The notes: generated by a model from the letters alone, not told the origin. DNA of 64,000 nt from Halovivax asiaticus JCM 14624 (GCF_000337515.1 NZ_AOIQ01000017.1:1-64000), one strand, 5' to 3'. Positions 43,983 to 52,474 are shown, counted from the stretch's first letter. Numbers and translations: made by a program.

Positions 43983-45548
43983 ATGGACCGACGGACGCCA
44001 CCGGATACCGCGGAAGGCTGGTACATGCTCCACGACTTTCGGACCGTCGACTGGGACGCCTGGCGCGAGGCGCCCGCCCGACGGCGTGAACGAGCGCTTG
44101 CGGACGGTGTCGCCTATCTCGAGGCCGCCGAGGCGGTCGCCGACGCGGATTCGGGTGGGTCGACGAGCGTCGCCGTTCTCGGCCACGAGGCCGACCTGTG
44201 TTTCATTCACCTCCGCCCGACCCTCTCGGACCTGAACGCACTCGAACGCCGGTTCGAGCGCACCGAACTCGCGGCGTTCACCGAGCACAGCGACTCGTAC
44301 GTCTCGGTGACGGAAGCCTCGGGCTACGGCGGCGCGAACGACTACTTCGATCCCGACGCCGAGGCCGATCCGGGCATGAAGCGCTACATCGAGTCGCGAC
44401 TCCACCCCGACATCCCCGACGCGGACTACGTCAGCTTCTACCCGATGGACAAACGGCGCGATCCCGAGTACAACTGGTACGATCTGCCGTTCGACGAGCG
44501 TGCCGAGCACGTGTCGAGTCACGGCGACATCGGCAAGACCTACGCCGGCAAGGTCCGCCAGATCATCTCCGGCAGCGCCGGCCTCGACGACCACGAGTGG
44601 GGCGTCACGCTCTTCGCCGACGACCCGGCCGACATCAAGGACCTGCTCTACGAGATGCGCTTCGATCCCTCCAGTTCGAAGTTCGCCGAATTCGGCCGCT
44701 TCCGCATCGGCCGGCAGTTCGAGCCCGCGAAGCTCGGTGCGTACATGGCCGGCGAGTCGCTGACCGGCGAGCCGTCGGAGGCCACCGACTCGCCGCACGC
44801 GACCGGCACGGGCCGCGAACACGGCGGCGAAGCGGACGGCTTCCCACACGGCAACGAGTCGGGGAGGTCCCACGGCGACGGATCGCACGACCATGACCAC
44901 GGCCACGGCGGTGACCACGCACAGGGCGACGACGCCGGGGGCGCGCCCGACGGCGTCCGGAGTGAACTCGAAGACCTCGGCGTCTACGCCGGGAAGCCCC
45001 ACGGCGAGGACGTCCACGCGGTCGTTCTCTACTCCGCGGCCGACCCCGACGAACTCTTCGCCGAAGCCGACGGCCTCCGGACCAATTTCGACCACTACGA
45101 TACGCACGTGATGACGGCAGTGTACGAACCCACCGAGGTCGCGAGCGACGACGCCGAGACTGCCGTCGCCAGCCTCTGGGAGACCGAGAGCGCCGCGGAG
45201 ACCGCGGCCGGCTTCCTCGCGGACCTGCCCGAGGTAGTACGGCAGGCTGGAGACGGGGCGGATGATTCCTGGGGAACGATGGGGATGTTCTACACCGTCA
45301 AACCCGACTCCCGAACGGACTTCGTCGACACCTTCGCCGATGTCGGTGAGGCGCTTTCGGGAATGGACGGCCACCGCAAGACCGACCTCCTTGCCAATCG
45401 TGAGGACGAGAACGATATGTTCATCGCCAGCCGCTGGGATTCCCGTGAGGACGCGATGGCGTTCTTCCGCAGCGACGACTTCGCCGAGACCGTCGAGTAC
45501 GGGCGTGACGTCTTGGAAGAACGGCCGCGGCACGTGTTCCTGGCGTAA
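43983..45548 (+). CDS. pitA: PitA: chlorite dismutase-like haem protein fused to an ABM domain
   Basis: A 521-residue fusion. Residues 1-250 are a Cld/HemQ-family domain (EGWYMLHDFRTVDWDAW, YVSFYPMDKRR, FDPSSSKFAEFGRFRIGRQ), the group that includes coproheme decarboxylase. A His/Gly/Asp-rich linker (about 265-315; HDHDHGHGGDHAQGDD) follows, and residues about 330-520 are an antibiotic-biosynthesis-monooxygenase-like part (MGMFYTVKPDSRTDFVDTFA). This fusion is known from haloarchaea as PitA. It likely takes part in haem formation or haem-linked stress defence, and the His linker could bind metal. The ATG at 43983 is used; an upstream in-frame ATG adds nine residues. Confidence 0.92.
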   Translation: MDRRTPPDTAEGWYMLHDFRTVDWDAWREAPARRRERALADGVAYLEAAEAVADADSGGSTSVAVLGHEADLCFIHLRPTLSDLNALERRFERTELAAFTEHSDSYVSVTEASGYGGANDYFDPDAEADPGMKRYIESRLHPDIPDADYVSFYPMDKRRDPEYNWYDLPFDERAEHVSSHGDIGKTYAGKVRQIISGSAGLDDHEWGVTLFADDPADIKDLLYEMRFDPSSSKFAEFGRFRIGRQFEPAKLGAYMAGESLTGEPSEATDSPHATGTGREHGGEADGFPHGNESGRSHGDGSHDHDHGHGGDHAQGDDAGGAPDGVRSELEDLGVYAGKPHGEDVHAVVLYSAADPDELFAEADGLRTNFDHYDTHVMTAVYEPTEVASDDAETAVASLWETESAAETAAGFLADLPEVVRQAGDGADDSWGTMGMFYTVKPDSRTDFVDTFADVGEALSGMDGHRKTDLLANREDENDMFIASRWDSREDAMAFFRSDDFAETVEYGRDVLEERPRHVFLA

Positions 45549-45572
45549 CGGTCTGGCTTTCTCCGTTCTGCC

Positions 45573-45752
45573 TCAGATATTTCCGTCCGGCTCGTAGAAG
45601 AAGTAGCCAGCAACGCCCGCGATCCCGAGGAAGAGCGTGATGACCGGCCAGTTTCCGCGCTCCTCGCCGGTCAGGTGAGCGTGTGCAGTGACGAAGATCG
45701 CGAGTCCGACGTGGCCGACGAGCGTCGCGAAGAGGAAGTACTGGACTTGCAT
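45573..45752 (-). CDS. Small two-helix membrane protein, hypothetical
   Basis: A 59-residue protein: MQVQYFLFATLVGHVGLAIFVTAHAHLTGEERGNWPVITLFLGIAGVAGYFFYEP-type sequence with two membrane helices and a polar middle (THE-GEERGNW). The gene is convergent with pitA, 24 bases from its stop. The ATG at 45752 is preferred to longer in-frame starts whose translation is basic. I recall similar short proteins in many haloarchaea, without known function. Confidence 0.7.
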   Translation of the reverse strand: MQVQYFLFATLVGHVGLAIFVTAHAHLTGEERGNWPVITLFLGIAGVAGYFFYEPDGNI

Positions 45753-45942
45753 CTCGTCTCCGCACATCGGAGTTGTCGTCCCTAAGCGGTTACGGAACTC
45801 TCGTCTCTGGCGTCCGGAAGCGGATGGTGGCTGCTGGTTTCTCGAAATCGTATCGAGCTGGTGAATTCGGTTCGATGCCCGCTCTCCCGGGCGGCCCAGG
45901 TTACCGCTCTTATAGACACCTTTGGACACGATAGACAAACCC

Positions 45943-46542
45943 ATGCGATCTGCGTTAGAACCGCTCAGTATGGAGCGAGATGTCTACTGGCGGCCGGTCG
46001 ACTCTGTCGGGCTGGAACACCTCCACTATGTGGAGACCGAGGCTGGTGTGGAAGCGACAGGCCTCGTGTTAGCGCACGCTGACTCCGAGCCGTTCCACCT
46101 CTCTTACCGGGTCGCCTGCGATCAGACCCACCGGGTCACTGACGTCGAACTGGAACGCCTCGACCGGAGCGAACCCTCGCTCGCACTCCGTGCGACGGAA
46201 GGCGGGAACTGGACCAGCAGGGAAAACACTCCGATTCCGGCGATCGAAGGCTGTATCGACGTCGATATCGCCGTCACGCCGTTCTCGAATACGATCCCGA
46301 TTCGGCGGCTCGGACTCGACGTCGGCGAGACGGCCCGACTTTCCGTCGCGTACGTCTCCGTTCCGGCCCTCGGCGTCGACCGTGTCACGCAGCGATATAC
46401 TCGCCTCGATGATCGTCCATCGGGTCGACGATGCTACCGGTACGAGAACCTCTCGAGCGGATTCTCGGCGAATATACCGGTCGATGCCGACGGGCTGGTG
46501 ATCGATTACCCGGGCGCGTTCGATCGGGTGGCCGTCGAATAA
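45943..46542 (+). CDS. Putative glycolipid-binding family protein
   Basis: A 199-residue beta-rich protein resembling the putative glycolipid-binding family (PF06475, formerly DUF1089): DVYWRPVDSVGLEHLHYVE at the front, LSYRVACDQTHRVTDVEL (about residues 51-68), GCIDVDIAVTPFSNTIPIRRL (about 98-118) and the closing YRYENLSSGFSANIPVDADGLVIDYPG. The fold is a beta-barrel; biochemical function is not established. TATA-like TCTTATAGA about 30 bases before the ATG suggests a leaderless mRNA. Confidence 0.8.
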   Translation: MRSALEPLSMERDVYWRPVDSVGLEHLHYVETEAGVEATGLVLAHADSEPFHLSYRVACDQTHRVTDVELERLDRSEPSLALRATEGGNWTSRENTPIPAIEGCIDVDIAVTPFSNTIPIRRLGLDVGETARLSVAYVSVPALGVDRVTQRYTRLDDRPSGRRCYRYENLSSGFSANIPVDADGLVIDYPGAFDRVAVE

Positions 46543-46673
46543 TTCGTCATGGAGTCAGAGAAACAACTCCGATGGCGCGGCGTTTCGTGAATTCGATGGC
46601 GATACCTGGTCCAGTGGTGTCGAGTCGCTTCGCGACCCACACTGAGCCATCGATGGTACCGAGTCGACGTTTC

Positions 46674-47258
46674 TTACTCTCCGCCGCGCCCGAGCGTGTG
46701 GAACTCCTCGTTCGGGCGCATATCGGCGAACATGGCCATCCGGTTCGAGAGGTTGAACAGCGCCGTCACGGCCCCGATGTCCCAGATTTCCTCCTCGGAG
46801 AAGCCGGCGTCGGCGAGTTCGTCGAGGTCCTCGCGAGTGACTTCGGCCGGTCGCTCGGTGAGTTTCACGGCGACGTCGAGCATCGTCCGGTGCTGGTCGC
46901 TGATATCGGCGGTGCGGTAGTTTGCGACGAGCTGGTCGGCCAGCAGCGGGTCTTCGGCGTAGATGCGCACGAGGGCGCCGTGAGCGACGTTGCAGTAGTA
47001 GCAGTGGTTGACGCCCGAGACGGCGACGATGAGCATCTCGATCTCCTCGCGGGCGAGCGCGGCGTCGTCGACGATCGCGTCGTGGTACGCGAAGAAGGCC
47101 CGGAAGTGCGAGGACTTGTAGGCGAAGCCAGCGAAGACGTTCGGGGTGAAGCCCGCGCGCTCGGTCTCCTCGGCGATGCGTTCTCGAAGGTCCTCGGGGA
47201 GGTCCTCGAACTCGGGTACCGGGAAGTTCCCCATGGCGTCGGCTGAGAGGTCGACCAT
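46674..47258 (-). CDS. Carboxymuconolactone decarboxylase/AhpD-family peroxidase-like protein
   Basis: A 194-residue helical protein with the AhpD-type redox motif GVNHCYYCNVAHGA (about residues 77-90: Cys-x-x-Cys followed by His). This places it among alkylhydroperoxidase-like CMD proteins, which reduce peroxides through a disulfide, rather than true decarboxylases. The sequence MGNFPVPEFEDLPEDLRERI and the tail VTALFNLSNRMAMFADMRPN match the uncharacterised peroxidase-related subgroup. The ATG at 47258 is preferred; the upstream part of the frame is basic and unlike the family. Confidence 0.88.
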   Translation of the reverse strand: MVDLSADAMGNFPVPEFEDLPEDLRERIAEETERAGFTPNVFAGFAYKSSHFRAFFAYHDAIVDDAALAREEIEMLIVAVSGVNHCYYCNVAHGALVRIYAEDPLLADQLVANYRTADISDQHRTMLDVAVKLTERPAEVTREDLDELADAGFSEEEIWDIGAVTALFNLSNRMAMFADMRPNEEFHTLGRGGE

Positions 47259-47503
47259 ACGGCCGGGTGGGGTCGGCCGTCGCTTAACGGTTGCGTCGCC
47301 CGCTGTCGGAGCACGACCGGTGATTGGTGTGGTCGCGCTCGACTCCACCGGGTCGAGACTCTTGGGAGCGGGAGCCGGCTGACAGTCGTTCGGGGTCGTG
47401 AAGCGGGCGTGGAGACGGCTGTCGGGGCTAGTGAGCGGGGGACAGTGTGTCGAATGCAGCTGGAGGGCGAGGGACAGTGAGTGGTGAGGGACGTCGGTGG
47501 CCG

Positions 47504-47668
47504 TTACTCCGTTCGGTCGACGTCGACGTGTTCTTTGAGGGCGTCGAGACCGTCGGCGTCGGCGAGTTCCTCCAGGCGCTCCTGGAAGTGGGTTTCACAG
47601 AGACCCACCGTCACTCCGTCCGACTCGGCGGCGAACGCCGCCGGTCGATCGCAGTAATGACAGTGCAT
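47504..47668 (-). CDS. Small zinc-finger protein (DUF6757-like)
   Basis: A 54-residue protein: MHCHYCDRPAAF at the front and GLCETHFQERLEEL after a beta turn. C-x2-C ... C-x2-H is a clear zinc ligand set. The end, ALKEHVDVDRTE, is acidic and helical. It matches my recollection of a haloarchaeal small zinc-finger family. It follows the PHP phosphoesterase gene on the same strand, 101 bases downstream. Confidence 0.75.
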   Translation of the reverse strand: MHCHYCDRPAAFAAESDGVTVGLCETHFQERLEELADADGLDALKEHVDVDRTE

Positions 47669-47769
47669 ACCCCGCCTAGATCCCCGACCGATTTGAACCC
47701 ACCGCTCGGGACCGACCCTGCCGCTATCGCCGATCACGTTGGCGCCCGGCAGCGATGTGGCTCCCTCGA

Positions 47770-48642
47770 TCACCAGCCTGGTGGGGCGAGACGGTCGTAC
47801 TGGGCCCGGTCGAGTCCGGCGAGCCCGAACCGATCGCCGTGCGCGTCGCTCCCGCCGGTTGCGAGCAGGTCGTGTCGCTCGATCGCCCGTTCGACGACCG
47901 CGGTATCGACCGTCCGACCGTAGGGGTAGAAGCGTTCGACGGCGTCGAGTTCGCTCGCCAGGTCGAGCGCCGCACTCGGGTCGCGGTAGCGAAGGGGATG
48001 GGCGAGCGCGACGACGTCGCAGGCGTCGGCGAGCAGTCGTCGGCCGCGCTCGAAGCTCGGCAGCTCCCGCGAGACGTAACAGGGCCCGTCGCTGCCGATC
48101 AGATCGTCGAACGCGTTCTGGTAGTCGAGATCGGTGTCGGGGTGGTCGTCGATCGCGCGCGCGACGTGTGGGCGACCGAACCCGTCGTCGATCGACACGT
48201 CGAATTCGATCCCCAGCCGGTCCGCGACGCAGTCGACGATCGCTCGACCGCGTTCGCGTCGGTTCTGCTGGATCCGATCGATCGTCGACTCGAGTGCACT
48301 CGTCCGTCGGAGCCCGTAGCCGAGCAGGTCGACGGCCTCGCCGTCGGCGGGTTTGACCCGGAGCTCGATTCCGGCCACGAGTGTCACGTCGGCGCCCTCA
48401 GGAGGTGTCTCACCGGCTGTGCTCTCGCCAGGTCCAGCCGGCGCGGCGCCGGCATCAATCCACTCGGTGGCTTCGATCGTCGGTCCCGCGAACGGCGTCT
48501 CGACATCGTGGTCCGTGATCGCGACCACCGAGAGTCCCGCTCGCGCCGCAACCGCCGGGACCGCTTCGGGGTCGAGTGAGCCATCTGATCGTGTCGTATG
48601 CACGTGAAGATCGGCGTAGGGTCCTGGCAGCCCCGATGTCAT
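47770..48642 (-). CDS. PHP-domain phosphoesterase (TrpH/RNase AM-like)
   Basis: A 290-residue PHP-domain protein. Metal motifs are YADLHVHTTRSDGSLDPE (HxH, residues about 10-27), VAITDHDVET (about 39-48), VALAHPLRY (about 221-229) and the final GGSDAHGDRFGLA (DxH, about 269-281). PHP proteins of this type act on nucleotides or RNA 5' ends (RNase AM, nucleoside 3',5'-bisphosphate phosphatase). An insertion at about 60-95 (GPGESTAGETPPEG) is low complexity. The ATG at 48642 is used; the upstream frame is basic. Confidence 0.88.
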   Translation of the reverse strand: MTSGLPGPYADLHVHTTRSDGSLDPEAVPAVAARAGLSVVAITDHDVETPFAGPTIEATEWIDAGAAPAGPGESTAGETPPEGADVTLVAGIELRVKPADGEAVDLLGYGLRRTSALESTIDRIQQNRRERGRAIVDCVADRLGIEFDVSIDDGFGRPHVARAIDDHPDTDLDYQNAFDDLIGSDGPCYVSRELPSFERGRRLLADACDVVALAHPLRYRDPSAALDLASELDAVERFYPYGRTVDTAVVERAIERHDLLATGGSDAHGDRFGLAGLDRAQYDRLAPPGW

Positions 48643-48781
48643 GACTGAGCCGACGCGTGCCGGAGCCAAAGCGGTTGGGTCTCCCGTGCTGTTGCCGCTT
48701 CGGCCCGGCACCGGTCGGGTCGGTCCAGATCCCAGACTGTCGTCCGCTCATGGGTTCCACCGTCTACTCACAGGTTCCGCC

Positions 48782-48827
<46 letters not shown>

Positions 48828-48830
48828 ATC

Positions 48831-48836
48831 TATAAT
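48831..48836 (+). promoter_or_regulatory. TATA box next to the TC tract
   Basis: TATAAT lies about 27 bases before the likely transcription start near 48860. The BRE position that normally precedes the TATA box falls at the junction with the TC tract, so tract length cannot be neutral for upstream factor spacing. Confidence 0.5.
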
Positions 48837-48877
48837 GGACAATAGTTAAGGTTGGGCCCGGTGTGGATCCCGCCGCA

Positions 48878-49165
48878 ATGCACTTGCCCGGCACCGTCAC
48901 GCTCGCGGACGAACTCGAGTACCCGGCGACGACGGACGAACTGATCGCCGCGTACGGCGACCAGCCGATCGAACTCCCGAACGGCACCGAGACGGTCGGC
49001 GACGCGCTCGGACGAATGTCCCAGGAGACGTTCGAGTCACCCGACGAATTCCGGCTCACCCTCCAGAGCGCGCTGAGCGATAAGGCGGTCGGCCGCGTCG
49101 GCTACAGCGATCGGGATCCGAATCCACCGGGGAGCGTCTACCAGCCCCAACAACTCTCCTTCTGA
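48878..49165 (+). CDS. Small conserved haloarchaeal protein (DUF5789-like)
   Basis: A 95-residue protein: YPATTDELIAAYGDQPIELPNGTETVGDALGRMSQETFESPDEFRLTLQSALSDKAVGRVGYSDRDPNPPG-type sequence that I recognise as a conserved haloarchaeal family close to DUF5789 (number to be checked). It appears as a small alpha/beta domain with no catalytic motif. A GTG at 48863 is an alternative start that would make the mRNA leaderless; the ATG at 48878 (MHLPGTV) looks more like the family N-terminus. Confidence 0.75.
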   Translation: MHLPGTVTLADELEYPATTDELIAAYGDQPIELPNGTETVGDALGRMSQETFESPDEFRLTLQSALSDKAVGRVGYSDRDPNPPGSVYQPQQLSF

Positions 49166-49240
49166 GACGGGTTCTCTCGCGACTTTCGACGCTGATCGGC
49201 CGCCGCGCACGCTTTTGTGGCTGGTCGTGGTGCGATCGCT

Positions 49241-49438
49241 ATGGCTCCGTCCGTTGGCTTTCAGCTTCCGACGCTCGCCTTACTCCTCGGAATGGTCGTG
49301 CTGGTCGCCGGTCTGTTCATCGGCGGCGGCCTGAACCCGATCAGTTACGCTGGCCTCGTACTGGGATTGGCCGGCATCGTCGGGCTCTGGCTCGCCGTAC
49401 TGGCCACTCCGGATCCCGGTCACGAGTCCGCAGGATAG
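49241..49438 (+). CDS. Small two-helix membrane protein, hypothetical
   Basis: A 65-residue protein starting MAPSVGFQLP with two long hydrophobic segments (TLALLLGMVVLVAGLFIGGG and ISYAGLVLGLAGIVGLWLAV) and a polar tail. The second start in frame (ATG at 49241) follows a plausible TATA-like ctttt region. I do not recognise a family. It is convergent with the next gene, 22 bases away. Confidence 0.65.
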   Translation: MAPSVGFQLPTLALLLGMVVLVAGLFIGGGLNPISYAGLVLGLAGIVGLWLAVLATPDPGHESAG

Positions 49439-49460
49439 CTACAACGGGTCCGATCGTCGC

Positions 49461-50495
49461 TCAGCCGACGAAGTCGATCGCCGGCGCGAGATCGATTGGA
49501 ACCGATCCCCGGCGGTAGCCCTCGACACGTCCCGACGGGCGGGCCCGATAGACGACGGCCGGTCGGTGACGGACGTCGGGGCGTTCGCCGCGGATGGCGG
49601 CCCAGGCGTCGTCGGGGAACGACGAGCAGTCGACGAAGAGGACGGCCCCGCCACCGTGTTTCGAGAGCTGGCCGCTGGTCTTCGTCTGGACGGTATCCCG
49701 GATCGCGGCGATCGGCCCCGATGCGGCGCGCGTCGACGGTGCCTGCGGTCGCGTGACTTCGACGAGGACGTTGGTCTCGTCACCCTCGGCGCGGAAGTCG
49801 AGCGAGTGACCGGTCGTCACCTCGATCTCCGGCGTGAGGCCGTAGCCGGCGTCCGTGAGGATTCTGGCGGCGATGAACTCTGCCATGGCGGCGCTCATTC
49901 GGACGTCGTCGACGTGTTCGCTCGTTCCGAGTTTGCCCGCCATCGTGTGTCGGTAGGGATCGAGCGTGCCCGGCCGGAGGAGGTCTTCGAAGTACTGGAG
50001 GACGGTGTCGCGGTCGGCATCGGGGAAGCCGCCGTCGTACTCGCGAAAGAACGTCCGGGTCGAATCGCGACCGTCCTTCGACATGAATACGGGGAGGAAG
50101 AACCACGAGAGGTGCGGGTACGATTCGAGCCACGGGTCCTCGTCGTAGAGCGTCTCGAGGAGTTCGCGTCTCGCCCAGCGGGCGATACGATACGGGGCCT
50201 CGTCCCAGCCGATCTTGTTCGTTCGCCAGAGCGCCTGCGGGGTCTCCGTGTTGCCCATCCAGTAGGCCTCGTCGTCGCTGCTGGCGAAGAGGGCGATGTC
50301 CCCGTTGTCCATCTCGAAGCGGTAGGTTCGCCACTCGCCACCGACGTCGAATCGGGTGTCGACGTCGCTGGCGCCGATGTTCTGCTGGAGGGGCTGGAGC
50401 ACCTGCCGGTCGACGCGCCCCGGGCTCCAGGCGTTGGGCGAGTATCGAAAGCGAAGCGGCCGTGCCACGACCGAAACTACGCCGGTGAGATTCAT
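49461..50495 (-). CDS. Conserved haloarchaeal protein (DUF5784-like), possible nuclease-like domain
   Basis: A 344-residue soluble protein beginning MNLTGVVSVVARPLRFRYSPNAWSPGRVDRQVLQPLQQNIG, which matches a haloarchaeal family I know only as a DUF (DUF5784). The C-terminal third contains GYGLTPEIEVTTGHSLDFRAEGDETNVLVEVTRPQ, a helix-Glu, Asp, then beta-strand with E-V-T. This is the arrangement of PD-(D/E)xK nucleases, although Lys is replaced by Thr. It could be an inactive or variant nuclease fold, which is inference. Upstream start candidates in frame are basic. Confidence 0.7.
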   Translation of the reverse strand: MNLTGVVSVVARPLRFRYSPNAWSPGRVDRQVLQPLQQNIGASDVDTRFDVGGEWRTYRFEMDNGDIALFASSDDEAYWMGNTETPQALWRTNKIGWDEAPYRIARWARRELLETLYDEDPWLESYPHLSWFFLPVFMSKDGRDSTRTFFREYDGGFPDADRDTVLQYFEDLLRPGTLDPYRHTMAGKLGTSEHVDDVRMSAAMAEFIAARILTDAGYGLTPEIEVTTGHSLDFRAEGDETNVLVEVTRPQAPSTRAASGPIAAIRDTVQTKTSGQLSKHGGGAVLFVDCSSFPDDAWAAIRGERPDVRHRPAVVYRARPSGRVEGYRRGSVPIDLAPAIDFVG

Positions 50496-50655
50496 ACGTC
50501 TTCGCTTTCTCACGGTCGCCAAGTGGCCTGCCAACTCGGGTGAACCTGCCTGTCGGCCCCTGTTGGCTTAGCTTTCGATTTCATCCAGCGCTCGGACTGT
50601 CGTGAACGACCGTTACATTGATATCGAATACCATCCTACAGTGTTCATACATACC

Positions 50656-50829
50656 ATGTCAATGGGTGCCTATGACGACGACGAACACGAACGTCGTGAG
50701 AAGCAGGCGTCGACGGTCGACACGGACTTCGACGACGAACGGACGATCTACCACGGGCAGGTCGAGTACGACTCCGGCGACTCCGCGGAAGCGCTGTTGA
50801 ACCAGTTCCAGGAGATCAAATCCAACTGA
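50656..50829 (+). CDS. Small conserved haloarchaeal protein (DUF5786-like)
   Basis: A 57-residue, highly acidic protein: MSMGAYDDDEHERREKQAST followed by VDTDFDDERTIYHGQVEYDSGDSAEALL. The sequence strongly resembles a short family present across haloarchaea (DUF5786 as I recall). No signal or membrane segment. Two in-frame ATGs (50656 and 50662) are equally plausible. Function unknown. Confidence 0.8.
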   Translation: MSMGAYDDDEHERREKQASTVDTDFDDERTIYHGQVEYDSGDSAEALLNQFQEIKSN

Positions 50830-50937
50830 GTCCGTTTTCCCGGCTGCCGTAGTGCGGCGCACTGAGCGTAGTTGCCGGCTCCAGTTATCATCTCCAGTTT
50901 CCGGCTCCATCGGTGTCCTGACGCACTCTCTGGACCG

Positions 50938-51924
50938 TCAGGGCTTCGTCTCGTCGGCCGTCGTCTCTCCGCCATCCTCCCAGCCCGGCGTTTCCGGAGC
51001 ACCGCGATCGACTTCGAGCTGCTCCGCGAGTGCGGGGGACAGGCTCGAATCGACGTCCGATTCCCCGTCTCGCTCTGCGGCGGCCAGCCGTTCCCACTCG
51101 TCGATCGCCGAACCAGCCCACGAGGTCGTCTCGAGGGTCCTCTCGCGCGCTTGCTCGTAGTGCGGCTCGGAGTGCGCCAGCGTGCCGGGACTCGATGCCG
51201 CGGCGACGGCGACAAACTCGGCTCGGTCCGCCGCGGTCGGCTCGCCGCGTGCGATCCGGTCGACCGCCCCCTCGATCGCGGTCGGATCCGGATGACAGAA
51301 CACCTTTCCGCCGACCGCCTGCGGGCCGAAGAGCGGTCCGTCCTCGCCGGAAATCGTCGCCGCGCCGTCGGTCGACAGAAGTCGTGGCTCGCCCGTCGCC
51401 GCTTCGACTCGCTCGCACTCGGTCGGCTGGTCGAGCGCGACGTTGTGTGCCGGATAGGCCCCACATTCGGCGGGGTACAGTTCGTCCTCGTGAATCCGAC
51501 ACTGCAACGTCGTCGGGTCGAGGAAGACACAGGTCGGGACCACGGCAGCCTCGGTTCGTCCGAACGGCGCAACCGGTTTCGGGGGTTTTCGCAACCCGAT
51601 GAAGAAGGCCGGTCGCCCGTGCACGGCCGCGACCCGCCGTTCGCCGACGTCGACGTGTGGATCGGCTTCGCCAGCCGCCCACAGCCGCGGCGTCAGCACG
51701 TCGCCCAGCCCGGCGTCGACGAACGCCCTGACCTCGTCTCGCTCGAGCGGCACGAGGTTGGCCACGCCATCGAGCGACGGGAACGGCCCACGCTGGCCGT
51801 CGTCGGTAGTCGGCGAGGCCGATTGCGTCTCGTCGTCACCCTCGCTCTCGTTAGATTCGCTCTCGTCGATCAGCGGCCGCCAGTCGAGACAGCACCCGGC
51901 ACAGCCACGACACCGCACTTCCAT
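50938..51924 (-). CDS. YkgJ-family cysteine cluster protein
   Basis: A 328-residue protein with the zinc- or iron-chelating cysteine cluster: MEVRCRGCAGCCLDWRP at the N-terminus, VPTCVFLDPTTLQCRIHEDELYPAECGAYPAHN (about residues 133-165) and later VFCHPDP. The C-x2-C-x2-C-C and C-x8-C-x-I-x-x-x-R/E-P-x-x-C pattern defines the YkgJ/CxxCxxCC family. An acidic insertion (about 20-45) splits the first cluster from the fold. The role of the family is not established; the C-terminal 100 residues are helical and acidic. Confidence 0.85.
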   Translation of the reverse strand: MEVRCRGCAGCCLDWRPLIDESESNESEGDDETQSASPTTDDGQRGPFPSLDGVANLVPLERDEVRAFVDAGLGDVLTPRLWAAGEADPHVDVGERRVAAVHGRPAFFIGLRKPPKPVAPFGRTEAAVVPTCVFLDPTTLQCRIHEDELYPAECGAYPAHNVALDQPTECERVEAATGEPRLLSTDGAATISGEDGPLFGPQAVGGKVFCHPDPTAIEGAVDRIARGEPTAADRAEFVAVAAASSPGTLAHSEPHYEQARERTLETTSWAGSAIDEWERLAAAERDGESDVDSSLSPALAEQLEVDRGAPETPGWEDGGETTADETKP

Positions 51925-52260
51925 ACGCGATCATCGACAGCGATGACAAAAACGTTCACCCTGCCCGGAGAGCGAATTGTCGCCTCGGCAGTCGAAATCA
52001 ATGTGGGGCAAAATGAAACGTGCAGTAGCACGTCGACAGGGTGCGCACGTTTTTGTTCGTGACAGGGGAGCGTGTGTTTTCGCCGGTTTCGTGGAGCGCG
52101 TTCGTGAGCCGCGCCGTTCTCCGGGACGCTGTTCTCGGCTCCCGCCGGTCGCCGTTCACTATCCGAGGCCTCACGTTCGTTCGGCCTCGCGGTTCACGGA
52201 TCGCTACGCTCCCCGTTCGCAGTATCGCGGTTCTCGGACCTGCGGTCCTCGAACCGCGCA
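51925..52260. other. Intergenic repeat-rich region, no gene
   Basis: A 336-base stretch upstream of the YkgJ-type gene. Frames across it are Arg- and Thr-rich and not credible as protein. It holds a copy of the repeat unit seen at 38.5 kb (52195-52219, two mismatches to 38536-38560) and the hairpin GGACC-TGC-GGTCC near 52240. Confidence 0.6.
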
Positions 52261-52407
52261 GCGGAAGGGGTGGGATTTGAACGCGCCGAGACGGTCCGGG
52301 TCGCTCACTTCGTTCGCGTCCCGGGCTGCGACTCGTCTGCTCAAATCCCACAGTCTTCGCTTTCCTCACTGACGTTCGGAAAAGCGGAAGGGGTGGGATT
52401 TGAACGC
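52261..52407 (-). repeat. Second locus of the tRNA-linked nested-hairpin element
   Basis: On the minus strand the terminal 24 bases of the tRNA-like gene (52384-52407) recur exactly at 52261-52284. Between them lie a small hairpin (TTTTCC...GGAAAG), an inverted T-arm GTGGGATTTGA (52341-52351), the constant block GCAGACGAGTCGCAG (52326-52340), a 30-base spacer (52296-52325) with pairing ends CCGGG/CCCGG, and the constant block ACCGTCTCGGCG (52284-52295). The order, the 22-base and 12-base constant matches and the 30-base spacing are identical to the tRNA-Arg locus, while the T-arm and spacer sequences differ. Confidence 0.85.
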
Positions 52408-52474
52408 CACTCGGCCTCTCGGCCGCCGCGGGCCGGATGGCACCGCGGTGCTCTTGCCGCTGAGCGACCCTTCC
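52385..52474 (-). tRNA. tRNA-like gene, isotype uncertain (possible pseudo-tRNA)
   Basis: The acceptor stem GGAAGGG/CCCTTCC and D-arm GCTC-AGCGGCAA-GAGC are good. The anticodon region CCGCG-GTGCCATCCGGCC-CGCGG has a loop about 6 bases too long, with TGCCA suggesting Gly (GCC). A hairpin GGCC-GAGA-GGCC sits in the variable region as in class II tRNAs. The T-arm GTGGCGTTCAAATCCCAC has one base more than the canonical GTGGG-TTCAAAT-CCCAC. These faults argue for a degenerate or recombined tRNA gene, or for an unusual intron. Confidence 0.45.

Noticed and set aside
52385-52474. Selenocysteine tRNA, suggested by the 9-base extended acceptor stem and long variable arm
   Set aside because: No UCA anticodon is present, haloarchaea are not known to use selenocysteine, and the anticodon and T-arm are irregular.
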